Source: Cyathus striatus
Lineage: Eukaryota > Basidiomycota > Agaricomycetes > Agaricales > Nidulariaceae
Length of the DNA: 64,000 nt
Reading direction: 5' to 3'
NCBI GenBank assembly: GCA_025738555.1
Contig: JAOVFP010000007.1
Location: 4,216,001 to 4,280,000, forward strand
Shown: piece by piece, positions 45,400-57,835 of the stretch
Position numbering within the stretch: position 1 is the stretch's first letter
Layout: each line of letters begins with the position of its first letter
Notes under the pieces: generated by a model
The model's input: only the letters and a program-made list of their open reading frames with translations
Database searches by the model: none
What the model was told of the DNA's origin: nothing
Program-made: the position numbers and the translations under genes

Positions 45400-47013
45400 C
45401 ATGAATCATAAACAATTTCTTACTATGATGGTGCAACCAGGTGACATGCACCACAATTGCTCATCTGGAGAGACCACAAGGTGACAATCTTCACATGTCA
45501 CCTCTTCATCATTAATTTTGTCTGCTTTCTGGCATTGACATGGCCTTTTTCGAGATAATTCTTTGAGAAAGAAGTGAGTAAATTATCTGATCATAATCAC
45601 TGATCTGTAGCAATAGGATCCTCATTATTTACAACTTCATCTTGAATATCATCTTCATTATTGAGACCTTACTCTCCCTCTTCATCACTTTCATTGTCAA
45701 CCTGAATTTCATTTTCCTCTGCCTCAGCACTACAAAACCTTGTCTGTAAGTTCTAGTTAACTTCAAAATGAATGATATGGTGCTGATTGCATAACCATCT
45801 TTGTACTATGTCCCTCTGAGATTTTCAGCCCACTCTTGCCCACTCTCCTTTTCTTCAATGTTCTAGGTTTTGCAATGTAGGCAGCCTTCATTCATGTGCA
45901 CTCATTTTCAGTGATCATAAATGTCTTCTCATAGGTTTCAATTGTTGCAGTTGGATGCTTGGAAAGAATATGTGAGCACAAGTTATATTTCCACACTGCT
46001 GGAGCATCTTCATCACAGAAGTCACAATGCAACAGGTGATTTGAACAAGGTGAGCAATCTGTGGAAATAGCCACTAGCTTTAACTTGAATGCACATAAGT
46101 TTATGCACTTGGATTTTTTCATAGATATCTTCATGATCTTCCCCTTTGTTTCCAAGTACATTACACAGCTACCAGTGGTACTTAAGCATAAACCACATAC
46201 ATCATCAATGTCTCACAAATGAACATCATGAAGAATGTGGCTTCCCATATGCTTGAGAAGTTCTGGTGCGCTAAGCTCAGAAATGAGAACATTGGGGCCA
46301 AATTTGCATCTTCCTGCATGAGCTTCTTTTTGCATGTGTTCATTCATGCTGTCACTTTCGCAAGCAAAGCAAGCACCTTTAGATCACCATTCAGTAAGTC
46401 ATATTTCAAGCTTGAGAACTTCTACTTACCTCCCTGAGCACGATATGGGAAAGAGTCACTCAATGGCACTATAGGTAATAGTGTAATGTCTCTTTCAGCT
46501 TGCTCATGAAGTAGTGCTGCGAATGCATGAAGCTCCAATGTTTGGAACACCAAGGTATCAGTTCCAATATTTTGACCATGAGAAGCTGGCAGAATGGAAG
46601 GATTAATAAATTCAAACCAACAACCTTCCGCATTGGTAAAGCCAGCTCTACTTCATAATGTCCATTCCACTCCCAGTCCAGTCCATCAGGTTGATGTGAT
46701 ATATCATGCAGGGTAAGCTTCATAACTTGTACATGCAGTTTAACATTGGGCTTGTGTAACAGTCATGTAGAGATGGATAATACATCATTATTTCCATGAA
46801 GAATTGCTTTTACTTGAACAATTGCAAGAAATACCAAGTCTTCACATCGTACAAGTGTCACAGCAGGGTCTTCAACCATAAGACTAGGTTCATTGGACAT
46901 TTCAATTTTGTTGGCTCCTATCTCATTGACTGTTTGTGAATTGTTGAACTGTGAATAACCTTGTACATGCTTTAAGCAATCCTTTGAATTGTGTGTTGCA
47001 TATGAGTTGGAAT
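45400..47013 (-). pseudogene. Zinc-finger/P-transposase-like family gene, C-terminal part
   Basis: Runs from the hAT insertion: NSYATHNSKDCLKHVQGYSQ, DPAVTLVRCEDLVFLAIVQV, MKLTLHDISHQPDGLDWEWN. After frame breaks: DVCGLCLSTTGSCVMYLE, KSKCINLCAFKL, SPCSNHLLHCDFC, AVWKYNLCSHILSKHP, an acidic region, and a final PHD/RING-like cluster (PCQCQKADKINDEEVTCEDC, LWCMSPGC) near 45430-45560. This order matches the C-terminal half of the repetitive Agaricomycete family I recall. It joins in frame with the segment right of the hAT element. Stops show inactivation. Confidence 0.7.
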
Positions 47014-48410
47014 TAGGGCTGTACACTGTACCCGTATAGTATGGGTGTACGGTGACCATATATACGGCTCTGTAACCATCCCGTAAGAGCTGAAAAGTAA
47101 ATTTAATATGGTATGATTACGGTATGGCTTACATCCATATAGTACCATACTATTACGGACATATTACGGTCTTGTAAGGTTTACAGTATAATTAGTCTAG
47201 CATATGAGCGAGCAAATTGATTTTTGAGATTAGATGTAATCCTGAAGTATCGTATTTGGTTGGAAGTCATGGATTATGTAATTATCTGGATCACATTTGA
47301 GTGAAGCATCAGTACGTGTTCCACCCACGTCTCAACTTGTCTACTCAATCCCTCCCTCTCTGCACTTTCTCCCTGGCCCTTCTCAAAATATACATATTCA
47401 TGCACTGTCCCAACATTGTACCCAACTCTGAGGAACATTTCGATGCGTCAAGACCTCTCCGGCACTGCTTGTAGAATCAAACCCTGAAGTTTGACAGTAC
47501 CTCTACACTATCCCTCAAAACCAAGCTCCCCCAATTTATTTCAATTCTTTCTTTGTGTTTCAGCTATGTTACTTTATTTACTTTCCATTCCTTCATCCGA
47601 GATCTTTGTTCACCTGTGTTCTGTATTAACTTACACATTTCAGGATTAATTGTTTTCATTCGGTATATAAGCCTCAGTATTTTCTACAACTCATTTTAAT
47701 CAAGTTTTTCGACACCTCAAACTCATACTCTGAGTTTAACATTTCGTCTCTACACACTCACCATTGATTTTATTGATTTATACATTCTTGCTGCTTCATT
47801 TTCACACCAGAACTTCGTTCAATTCAACTATGGACTCTGCAAAGTCTGGACAGAATGAGTCTATTCAGGATGTTCACTCAGGTATGTTGTTAAAACTCCT
47901 TTAATTTTCTATATAGTAATTGGCACATTCAGGTTTCGGTCATGGGAAGCGTTCTAAGAACACTGCGAAGCTATAGTGCTGTATGTTCTGACATTGTGAT
48001 ATGTCCTCATATATTATTATAGGATCTGCAGTTGGTGTCGAGAGAGTGTTCTCTGGGGGCCGAGATACTGTCTTGTTATGTTGTGCAAGCCTTTCTGCAG
48101 AGACCATACGTACATTGATGTTGGCAAAGTATCGACTCCATACTCTTCATGCCAGTGGAAGCAGCACAGGATAGTTTTAATGTTATTAATTAGAACTATA
48201 GTACTTCTTTCCGCTTATCCAGCTTGTATATACAAAATTGAAATGTGCCGTATCGACTGTATATACTGTATTTGACCATTGACAGTACCATACTGTTTTT
48301 TCGAGATGTAAAAAATGTTCAAGTACAGTATGGTTACGGACATACCATAACTGTATTGTGACCATATTGTGTATGCCCATATACCATATATGGTACAGTG
48401 TACAGCCCTA
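47014..48410 (+). mobile_element. Internally deleted hAT element (1397 bp)
   Basis: Both ends are TAGGGCTGTACACTGTACC (19 bp, perfect inverted repeat), flanked by an exact 8-bp duplication GTTGGAAT (47006..47013 and 48411..48418). The terminal regions are dense in TACGGT/ACCGTA words. Inside are only the first exon and the last ~50 codons of a hAT transposase. Removing it plus one duplication restores the surrounding minus-strand frame. Confidence 0.92.
47830..48174 (+). pseudogene. hAT transposase remnant: first exon and hATC tail
   Basis: Exon 47830..47881 codes MDSAKSGQNESIQDVHS and ends at a GTATGT donor. At 48022..48174 the frame reads GSAVGVERVFSGGRDTVLL, then LSAETIRTLMLAKYRLHTLH and a stop. 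ERVFSxGRDT and the following helix are hallmarks of the hAT C-terminal dimerisation region. The DDE/RNase H core is deleted, so the element needs a transposase in trans. Confidence 0.82.
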
Positions 48411-51400
48411 GTTGGAATACATTCGCATAATTGAAGATTTATAAACATCTTTTGGATTTGTATCAGTACTTGAGCTTTTGAACAAAATGAATGGCTCAAA
48501 GGGCTGACTGCATGAATTTTCAGCCATCTTCATCTCTGCAGTACCTGCCAAGTCCTCAAAATCTGGTTCAAGGTCCAAACTGTCCAATGGAACAATTGTA
48601 TCAGACGATATGGAATCCAGAGTAGGCATGTCTCCTTCCTCTTCAGTTTGATCACATTCTGATGAATCAACCTTGCCTTGAACAAGTACAATCTTCTCGT
48701 CTCCAAATGGACAAAGGATATCATAACCTCCTTTTTCTTCCATCATATTGAAAGGCACCTCTATATGAGCTTCATTGAGGATGTCTACAGCCATTCTCCA
48801 TCCTTCCTTCCAACATCCCTCAAGAACAACATGTGAAACATCAATGTTTCCCTTCCATGAGCTTGGACTTATGTGGTCATGCTTGCTTGATACTGTTTCC
48901 AGGTCATTACATAGTGGTTTCACAGTAAGTCTTCATGAGTTTCCACCCCAATCTGGGTGCTCTTCATGAATATTTATGCACTTTACAGCTCCATCAATTC
49001 AATTTGTTAGCTGCAACTGGTCTGCATTTGTATCTCCCCCAATCATTGTACGAACCTTGCCTGTTGAAATTATATAGGCACATAGCAACTCCATGTGCCA
49101 TGCCGAGGAGGCTGCTTAGTAAGGATGCCGAAAGGCAGCTCTAAGGTAAATGCAATAGAGCATAGCTCATATCGCACTCTCTGATGGACACAATAGAATA
49201 TAAGTATGTATTAGTAAAATAGTAAGTAATGATATATTAGTAGTAGCTACTGTAGAATAGTATATATACCCTTCGAGCTTGGGGCATAGACTACTCAATC
49301 CAATTCATTATTTCCATCTCCCCCACTCTATTCTCAATATTGCCAAAAACCTTTTCAAGACTGTCAGTTCCTAGAAGTATCAGGTAAAATTGTCCTGCTG
49401 GGTTGTCTATTTGAGTTTTTCCTACACTGATATAGGTGTTCTTTACCATTGACATTGAGTCAAAGTATAATTGAACTGGAATAAAATCGCCTTTGTTCTG
49501 GTTGTAAAGTGCGAGAATGAGATGTGCTGCAGCACTGAGGTTGGTAAACTGCTCATCCAGGGAAAGATTTACATCAAGATATGCATGAAGAAAAAAGTAG
49601 TAAACTTTTCCTAGAACTCGAAGAACATGCCAAGTAGATTTGACTGTGAGATGCTCTTCTGGATGACATTCAGGAAGAGATGATATTGAATTAAGCAATT
49701 TAATCATAAGAACAACATCTTGCTTGTCATTAGGTGACAAAAGGGACCAAATTGTTGTTGAAGAAAGACTGAGTGAGCTAAGATGGCGATGGAGAACATC
49801 AATAGTAATTAGTACTCCATCTATTGAAAACCCTCTCTGGTGCAGGTCTGTATTTCAAAAGTGTTTCAGTACATGCTTCCAATCAAAGTCACATGTAAGC
49901 TCATCAGGCCCACAGAGCAGATTGAAGAGTGGAAGTGGTAACAATAGCTGATATAATTTACTTTCATTGGATGGCTTGCTAATTAAAGTCAATCCAATAA
50001 GTACAGCTTGTCGACGTGAGTCACCATCGGAAGCAATGCAATATAGACATCTATCAGCAGTCAAACAGGATTTCAATGCACCAGATACAGTTTGAAGTAG
50101 GCAGTGTTGATCCATTACTGATTCACATTTGCAGCTTCCACTAACAACAAATGGCCTTGCTGTGTATGCTGATGGTGAACCTGAAAGTATAGAACAGGCA
50201 ATAACAGTAGCCTGGAAGTAAGTTAAGCACAGTAAAATATTTTAATCATGTATATCAGACTTATCTCACTTGCCAAATGCACATCCTTTTTCACTAGACA
50301 GTCCAAAACAATATCTGCTTGATATTGAGAACAAAATTCCAATGAACACTTGCTACTGTGTTCTCTACAAATTCCCAGAATCATGTTAGATCTAGGATCC
50401 CATCATAGTCGCTCCTCTATTTTCAGCTCATCAACTTGAATGATCACACCAATCTTAACTTGACCATATGGCACGAGACTATGATCTTGAAGTTCTTGTT
50501 GACCAGACCTAGGGTAAATAGAGTGAATGTTCAATACCGTTTCAGCTATAGTTGGATAATTAGCTGAAGATTGAAGAGGATGTGTCATTATATGTGATTT
50601 CATGGCATTAATTGAAGGAAGTCCAAGTGTGTTATAGGCAATTGTTGCAGCCACACAACCACCCAGCTTGTAAATTAGAAAAGCATGCTGAAAATCAGCC
50701 TCTTGATATCCTCATGGCTGGTAGCATTTAAGTGCAGCATTACATACATCATCAAGTATTGAGAATATGCTTCGTCCTTCCCTGCATGCCCTAGCCATCA
50801 AATGCTTTATATGAGGGATATCTTCATGGCCAATTGATAGTGAAAGGCATTTCCAAGCATCTATTTGCTGGTTTTGTACACAAAGTTTGTGTGCCATATT
50901 GAGCAATGACAGCTAAAGTTTATTGATCTGCACTGTTTTCTTCTCCAATGCTGAGTGCATTTGGGCACTAGTTAAATATGCCCATGGTGTTGACTCATGA
51001 ACACCATCCAATAACCTAGATCATAGTCCTGCAATAAGATTATTGTCATGAAGTTTCTGACAATTTGAACATGCTAAAAGATTTTCCTCCAAAGAGATAG
51101 GATGCCTTGGCCCAGAGCAAGTGTCCGAATGTAAAGTTATTTTCTTCTTGTGGAGAAATACACTCCAAGGCAATTCATTAGATATGTGCAGTAACATTGG
51201 ATATGATGAAAATGGATTGTGGCCAGGTGGTAGAACCAACTCATATTCTAGACAACAACTTGTTGAAGATACAGAAACAGTCTCTTAGTGTATAGGAGAC
51301 TCAGCAGGTATGGTGGACACAAGATGTGATTGAATTCCATTTAGATTAAGAGAATCTACATCAATAACATCTTGAGGAGGTGGTAGTAAAGACATTGCTG

Positions 51401-51474
51401 CTGAAGGAATTGATATAGATGAAAGGGTTGGAGCTGTACTATGAAGTGGAGATGGTAACAAGATAGATGATCCT
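48411..51474 (-). pseudogene. Zinc-finger/P-transposase-like family gene, central part
   Basis: From the left edge of Gypsy-2: SSILLPSPLHSTAPTLSSIS, YELVLPPGHNPFSSYPMLLH, LLDGVHESTPWAYLTSAQMH, GCVAATIAYNTLGLPSINAM, then VDELKIEERL.WDPRSNMILG, YCIASDGDSRRQAVLIGLTL, LTCDFDWKHVLKHF, SPNDKQDVVLMIKLLNSISS, LLGTDSLEKVFGNI. The series DE.., SDG.., D.KH..K and TDSLEKVF parallels the RNase H core and C-terminal signature of P-element/THAP9 transposases; this assignment is my inference. Frame breaks and TGA for Arg (e.g. ERL.WDP) show a dead copy. Introns are likely, but I did not place them all. Confidence 0.68.
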
Positions 51475-51849
51475 TGTTAGCGACAGATGAGCAAAAACTC
51501 GAAGTCAAACTCAAACAACAAAGAAAAAGGAAGAAGAATGACTCTTATTGCTTGTCTGGAATAAACTAGCACAAGAATAGAGAATTAACTAATTAAAGTG
51601 ACCATATTTATAGTAATTGTCCATGAGGGAATCGCATGTATACTAACCTACACTACAATGCATATTACTGTGCTTCTACATTACAAACTCATGTACTACA
51701 TATGTAAAGAGCATGGCCGAACTGTGTACTGTGCCCGTAGTCTTGATGAATAATGTATGTTGATACACATGGTGTCCGCATTGTGTGTCATGTGACTAAT
51801 CATGTGACAAGATTAGATAAAAGATTAGATAAAGGTCGAGATCCTAACA
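51475..51849 (-). repeat. 3' LTR of Gypsy-2 (375 bp)
   Basis: On the plus strand it begins TGTTAGCGACAG and ends GATCCTAACA, with inverted TGTTAG/CTAACA edges. It is immediately preceded (in element sense) by the polypurine tract AAAGGGGGGGTAAA (51850..51863). An AATAAAC-type signal lies within. Confidence 0.88.
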
Positions 51850-52109
51850 TTTACCCCCCCTTTAAGAGTTGTGTCCTCATGACATTTCTATTGATTCTTC
51901 AGGTTGTCGAGATTGATAATAATCATATAGTCATATGAGGAGTCGAGGGAGGTAATGACTGATTAGAAAAATGGTGAGACAAGAAGAGAAAATAAAAGAG
52001 TGTAAAGAGTGAGTGTGGCTTCATCAGAAAGCATGGTTTCAGAATAATAATTTGTAATGGAATAGCTTCATATTTATATAATTAAGGCTTCCAGATTTTC
52101 CCAATGAAA

Positions 52110-55100
52110 TTTGTTTAATAAGCTCTTGGCTCCCACTAGTGTGTCGATCTTTTCCCAAGTGCAATCTTCCATTGAGTAACCCTTCCATTTTATTTTATAT
52201 AATATTCATTTCCAATTTTTCTTCCATGCTAAAATTGATTCTACTTCATATTGTTCTTGTTCATCAATCAAGATAGTGGGTGGAGGTTTCGGTTTTTGTT
52301 GAGATGGATATTGAGCTGGAGTAAATTTCGATAATAATTCTACATTGAAAGTTGGATTCTTTCTATTCTATGATTTTGGTAATTCAAGTTTATAGGAAGC
52401 CTTTCCAACTTTTTCAATAATTTTAAATGGTCCATAACATTTATCATCTAGTTTTTCAACAGGTCTATCAGATTTAATGTTAATTCCTTCAAGGTAAACA
52501 CAATCTCCAGGTTGATATTCAGGTGCTGGTTTTCAGTGTTTGTCATAATATTTTCCCATTGTTTCATTAGCTAATGCTAATGCAGCTTTAGCATTTTCTT
52601 GTGCTTGAGTCATCCCTGAAATGAATTCTTCTACTCCGATTGCTCTGGTTTTTCCTGTGGGTCTTATTCCCATATATGGATGAAATCCATACATTAAATA
52701 AAAAGGGGTATATCCAGCTGTTCTATGAATAGTATTATTATAATTAAACTGACATACATCTGTTCAACGGGCCCAATCATCTTGATCGTAATTTACATAA
52801 ATTCACATGTATTGTTCTATTTCTTGATTGACCCTTTCTGTTTGTCCATTTGTCTGGGGTCAATAAGATGTTGATAGATTCATATGAATGCCAAGTTGTT
52901 TTGTCAATTCTTTTGTAAAGAATGAAGCAAATTGACTTCCTTGATCACTGATAATTTGTTTTGGTACACCATAATGTTTAAATATGTTTTGAACATATTT
53001 CTCTGCAGTACCAGCACTGTTAATTTGTTTATTGCATGGTATGAATGCTGCCATTTTTGTGAATCAGTCTACAACTACCATTAAAAAATCAAATCCTTCA
53101 GATAAGGGGGTGGTCTGACAAAATCTATTGAAACCATATGCCAAGGATGTTCAGGGACACTGTTCAGATGAAGTACTCCAACTGGGGCCGATCAATGAAT
53201 GTTGGTCCTTTGATATGCTTCACAACTGGATACATATTTTTTAATGTCTGCTCTGAGTCTAGGCCACCAATAATTACATGTGATCAGTTCTTGAGTTTTG
53301 TATTCACCACAGTGTCCAGATATTTCTGAGTCATGACATAGTTTAATAATACATTCTCTTAGTTTAGCATTTTTTGGAACATAAACTCAATCTTTCCATG
53401 TGATGATACCTTCAGGAGATTTGATCCAATCTTTAGATTCAAGATTAAGCATTTTGATTACTTCTTTATCCTGATTTTTCCTGGATTTATGAATTTGTTC
53501 CATTATTCCTTCATCTTCTCCATGGACTTTGTATGTCTGTCTGAAATATTCTGATTTAAGTAATACAAGATCTTTGTTATCCTGGTCTCCTTGGTTATGT
53601 CCAGCTCTTCATGATAATAGGTCTGCTTTAGTCATTTGATTTCCAGGTTTGTGATGTAATGTGTAATGGAATTCCTGTAGTTCAGTATTCCATCATGCCT
53701 GTCATCTATTTAATTTTTGCAGTTTTATAAAATATTGAAGGTTTTTATGATCTGTCCAGATTTCGAAGATTTGTTTAGCTCCTAAAAGGTATTGTCTCCA
53801 GGTATCAAGGGCTCTCATAATCACAAGCATTTCTTTGTCGTAAATCTCATAATTTTGTTCTGTTGGACTTAATGCATGAGAAAGAAAGGCAATCAGTTTC
53901 CATTTTCCATCAAGTTGTTCCTGGGATAATATGGCTCCATTAGCGAAATCTGAAGAATCAGCTTCAACTCAGTATTTTCTGTCATCATTTGGCATTGCTA
54001 AGATTGGTGCCGAAATAATTTGTTCCTTAAGTTGGGAGAATGCAAGGGCTTGTTCTAATTTCCATTTCCATTCATTTTTGCCTGTGAGTTCATGAAGGGG
54101 TTTAGCAATTTTGGAAAATCCTTGAATAAATCGTAGATAGAAATTAATGAAACCTAAGAACTGTTGTAATTCTCGTTTGTTATTTGGAACCGGCCAATCG
54201 ACAACTGCTTTAACCTTCTCTGAATCCATACATACAGAATTTTTGGAAATGATAAGACCAAGATATTTGACTTCTGTCTTTTCAAAGAAACATTTTTCTG
54301 GTTTAAGATATAATTCATGTTCTTCCAATTTTCTAAGAACATGTTTAACCATTTTTTGATATTCCTCTAAGGTTTTGGTGAATATCAGAATATCATCCAT
54401 GTATATAATTACTGTTCCTTCATTAATCTCCATTCTGAATATGTCATTCATCACGGTTTGAAACATGGCTGGAGAATTTATAAGACTGAAAAACATAACT
54501 AAAGGTTCAAACAATCCACAATTGGTTCTGAAAGCAGCATATTGTTCATCTCCTTCTTTGATTCAGACATTATTGTAACCCCATTGAATATCCAGTTTGG
54601 TAAAGTATCATGCCTTTTTAAGTTTATCTACAAATTCCTGAATTAATGGTAATGGATATCTATTTTTAACTGTCATTTCATTTAACTTTCAATAATCTTG
54701 GATTGGTCTTAGAGATCCATCTTTCTTTTTAATAAAAAAGAATGGTGATGCCCAAGGTGATTTCGAAGGTCAGATATGTCCTGAGTTAAGGTTTTCATCT
54801 AGGAATTTGTCTAATTGTTTTTGTTTGTCAAGGTTTAATGGATAGATTTTACAGTTGAATGATGTGGCTCCTGGTAATAGTTCTATTGCATGGTCCCATA
54901 GTCTCCGAGGTGGAAGTTTGTCAAAGGATTCCTTAGCAAATACTTTTTCAAATTCATGATAGTACATTGGAACAGTTTCCTTCCAATGCTTAGGTTTCTG
55001 CTGATTTTGGGCTTCAGCAATTTTCGAAGTGGTTGTTTGGAAAGTTCTTATTTCAATTTGTTCAAATAGGTTTATGGCAATAATTCAATCATCAGATTCT

Positions 55101-55650
55101 AGATTAATCTGTTCATCTAGATCTGATTCATCTTCTTCAGGGTCCATAGTGTTGATTAATGGAGTACATTCTATCGGGCAACACATGAATTTAATAAATC
55201 CTTCTTTCCAATCTATTTCTGGGTTATGAATTTTCAACCAGTTGTGTCTGATAAACATAGATGCCTTTCCAAGATTCAAAACAGCAAATTGAAGTATTTC
55301 TACATGTCTTCCTAGTCTGACTCTTAATTCAACATAATCTGTGATTGCTCCATCACTGTTCAGGGTTCCATCTGCATTATAAACAGGGGTAGGACATGAG
55401 AATTTTTTGGTTGTAATATGATTGTTTTCTACAAACTTTTGATTGATACATGTCCCAGTACTTCCACTATCAAGTAACACTTTAAGACCATATGTTTGTT
55501 GAGTATCCAAAGTTGTTATCATTAGATCGAGATCCCTCTGATTTCCTTTAGATCCTTGAATGAACTTCTTGGGTCCTTTTAATTCTGTTAATGCTTGAAT
55601 TACTTCCTGATCGGAGAGATAATTTAGTTCATCAATTGTTTTTGGAGTTA
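52110..55650 (-). pseudogene. Gypsy-2 pol: protease, RT, RNase H, integrase, chromodomain
   Basis: Protease LKVLLDSGSTGTCINQKFVE (~55480). RT includes PWASPFFFIKKKDGSLRPIQ, TKLDIQWGYNNV and an intact catalytic IIYMDDILIF (~54400). RNase H has VEADSSDFANGAILSQEQL and WTDHKNLQYF. Integrase has LRADIKKYVSSCEAYQR, HYGVPKQIISDQGSQFASFF and PQTNGQTERVNQEIEQYM. The chromodomain reads YEVESILAWKKNWK.ILYKIKW, YSMEDCTWE. About a dozen TGA stops interrupt it, mostly where CGA (Arg) is expected: PIQDY.KLNE, GHI.PSKSP, NV.IKEGDE, VD.FTKMA, RKY.VEADS. Confidence 0.9.
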
Positions 55651-55884
55651 CTTCAAGTTTCCTTTTCGAATGTGTCCAAATACTGAGTGAGGCCAGGGCA
55701 AGTTCCAGTGTTTAGTCTTTTAATCTCCATGTGACCCAGTACATGTTTCCAAATTTTACTTCCTGATCAGGGAAGGTGTGCTGTGATATCTTTTTCTTTA
55801 ATGATATGAACTCAGATTCCAGATCTAATGTAGGTACAGTTACATGACTAGATATGTAAATAGAGGCCAGTGAGTTTGCACTTA

Positions 55885-57181
55885 CTGCTGGCCTTGGGGA
55901 AAACCCAGTTGAGCCATAAGTAGAGTGCACTGTTCTTCTGATAGTTTAGTTACATCAGGTAGTTCTACAATATTACTAGTGGATGCTACTGGTATAGGGG
56001 AATTCATAGGTACATAAGAGTCCATATTATTTACGTGTTGTACATAAGGGCCTCGGTTTTGCTTTTTAGGGCATGTGTTGGCCATGTGTCCTTTTTCTTT
56101 ACAATAGAAAAAATGTCCTTCATGTTTCAGGGCATTCATAGTGTTGATATCCATGTGGTCTCCTCCTTGTGATACCGTGAGATTGGCTCAGTTAGGGGGA
56201 GGTGCTTGGGTCTGAGGGATACAGGGTCCTTGATTCTGGGGTTGGAATTGATTAGGTCATGGTTCGCCTTGTTGGGTATTCTGCATGCCTTGTTGTTGTC
56301 CAAGGTTCTGGTTTTGTCTGGGGTTAAACTGTTGTCCTTGTTGAGAGTTTTTGTTCCTATAAATGTTCCAACATTCTCGATTGATTTCTTGGGCTATATC
56401 ATACCATTCTCATAAGTTTCCCAGGATTCCTTGCATTACAATCATTTCAAGTAATTGAGGATCTAATTTATCCTTGAATTTTCTAATGATGGCAGCATCA
56501 TTGTATCCAGTTCTTCCAGCTACAGTGGCGAATTTAACCATAAATTCTTCCACTGTCCAGTGTCCTTGGTAGAGATTGTCTAGTTCATCCTGTGCAGCTT
56601 TTATTTCTGAATAGACTCCAAAAAAGTGTAAAAAATCCTCTTTGATTGCTTCAAAAGTGTGTCTGCTCAGGTTTTCCATAATAAACATGATTCAATCAAC
56701 CCAGCTTGCAGCCATTTGATTCTTTGATTTCTATAAGGCTCAACATAAACCTTATCTTCATTTCATGATCAAGGGAATTTACATGAGATCTGGTGAAGTA
56801 AGACTCCAATGATCTCATCCAAGCTTGTGCATGTTTATGGTCTCCTGTGTATTTCTCAGGTTTCTCAATTTTGAGAGCCTTATCCATAATTGTGTCTTTT
56901 TGCCTTCTTGCCATCATGGAGGTGGCTTCGGCGGTCTCGATTACAGGGGTGTGTAATCCAAAAATTCCTCTGCCAACCAATCTGATGGCATCTATGATGA
57001 GATGTACTCAACCTCCTTGTCCAGATGGAGTTGGAGGGTTAGGTGGTGGTAGTGGTAGTGGTGGTGGTGGTGGTGGTGGATTGAAGGGTTGCGGATCTCC
57101 TTCTGGGTCAATTATTCCAAAGGGTTGTACTGGTGATGGGGTGAAATGTCTGGGTGGTGGGGTGAGATGTTCAGCTTCCAT
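55885..57181 (-). pseudogene. Gypsy-2 gag with degraded zinc knuckle
   Basis: The ATG at 57181 opens MEAEHLTPPPRHFTPSPVQP, a Pro-rich N-terminus. The capsid region follows: DKALKIEKPEKYTGDHKHAQ, AWMRSLESYF, FLHFFGVYSEIKAAQDELDN, LYQGHWTVEEFMVKFATVAG. A Gln-rich linker leads to the knuckle GHFFYCKEKGHMANTCPKKQ, where the first Cys of CCHC is replaced by Phe. Stops after QGG and at GNL.EWYD (Arg expected). Confidence 0.82.
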
Positions 57182-57184
57182 TAT

Positions 57185-57825
57185 TTAAAAATCAAAATCG
57201 GGGTAGGTGGGTGTAGGGAGATCTTGAAACTTGTTATGAACAGTGTTTAATAGAGTTTCATATCCTAATGGAGATGTAAAATCTTCTTCGAGGATAGTGT
57301 CAAAGGCAAATGGAGTGGGAGTTCTGAATCGTTCCTTTTCATTATGTCCTTCTTCAGTGATGATGGTAAGGATGCAAGAAGTAGGAATATCGGGATGAGA
57401 AGGAGGTAGAGGGTAGAGAATAGTTTGAGTGAGTGAGGGGTAGGTATTTGGATCAAAATCTGAGTCATCAGAGTCCACCGACACAGCTCTCGAACTATGA
57501 GTGTAAGGTGTGAGGTGAGATCGAGGGATATAGATTGGTGCAGAAGATGAAGGGATGTGATATGATCGGGTGCAGAGGGTATGGAGGGTTTGGGAATGAG
57601 TGATAGGTGCCAGACTGGAAAAGGGGTAACAGATGCTCTTGAAGGGGGTTCGGAGACTAGCAAAACATCCTAAGTCTCACATACACTGATTTGCAGATAG
57701 AACCAGCTGGGGCAACACATGGTAGCCTCCCCAGTCACTGGTGCCATGCCAAACTCAAGGCAGAGGGCCTAAGATGATCAGTAATTCGGATAGTGTCGGG
57801 CTCAATGTTACACCAATCCTCTTGT
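57185..57825 (-). other. Gypsy-2 leader with a short acidic frame
   Basis: Between the LTR remnant and gag. A 99-codon frame (57484..57185) starts MSVDSDDSDFDPNTYPSLTQ and ends 3 bp before the gag ATG; it may be a decayed upstream gag extension or chance. No primer binding site could be identified, as expected if the 5' LTR edge was deleted. Confidence 0.4.
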
Positions 57826-57835
57826 GATCCTAACA

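Larger units (their letters stand above)
51475..57835 (-). mobile_element. Gypsy-2: chromoviral Ty3/gypsy element (6.4 kb)
   Basis: The minus-strand order gag, protease, RT, RNase H, integrase, chromodomain, polypurine tract, 3' LTR is complete. The target duplication ATCCT is at 51470..51474 and 57836..57840. The 5' LTR is almost gone: only GATCCTAACA (57826..57835), identical to the LTR edge, can be recognised. Removing the element and one ATCCT rejoins the host frame (EVQKEG + SSILLPSPLH). Confidence 0.9.
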
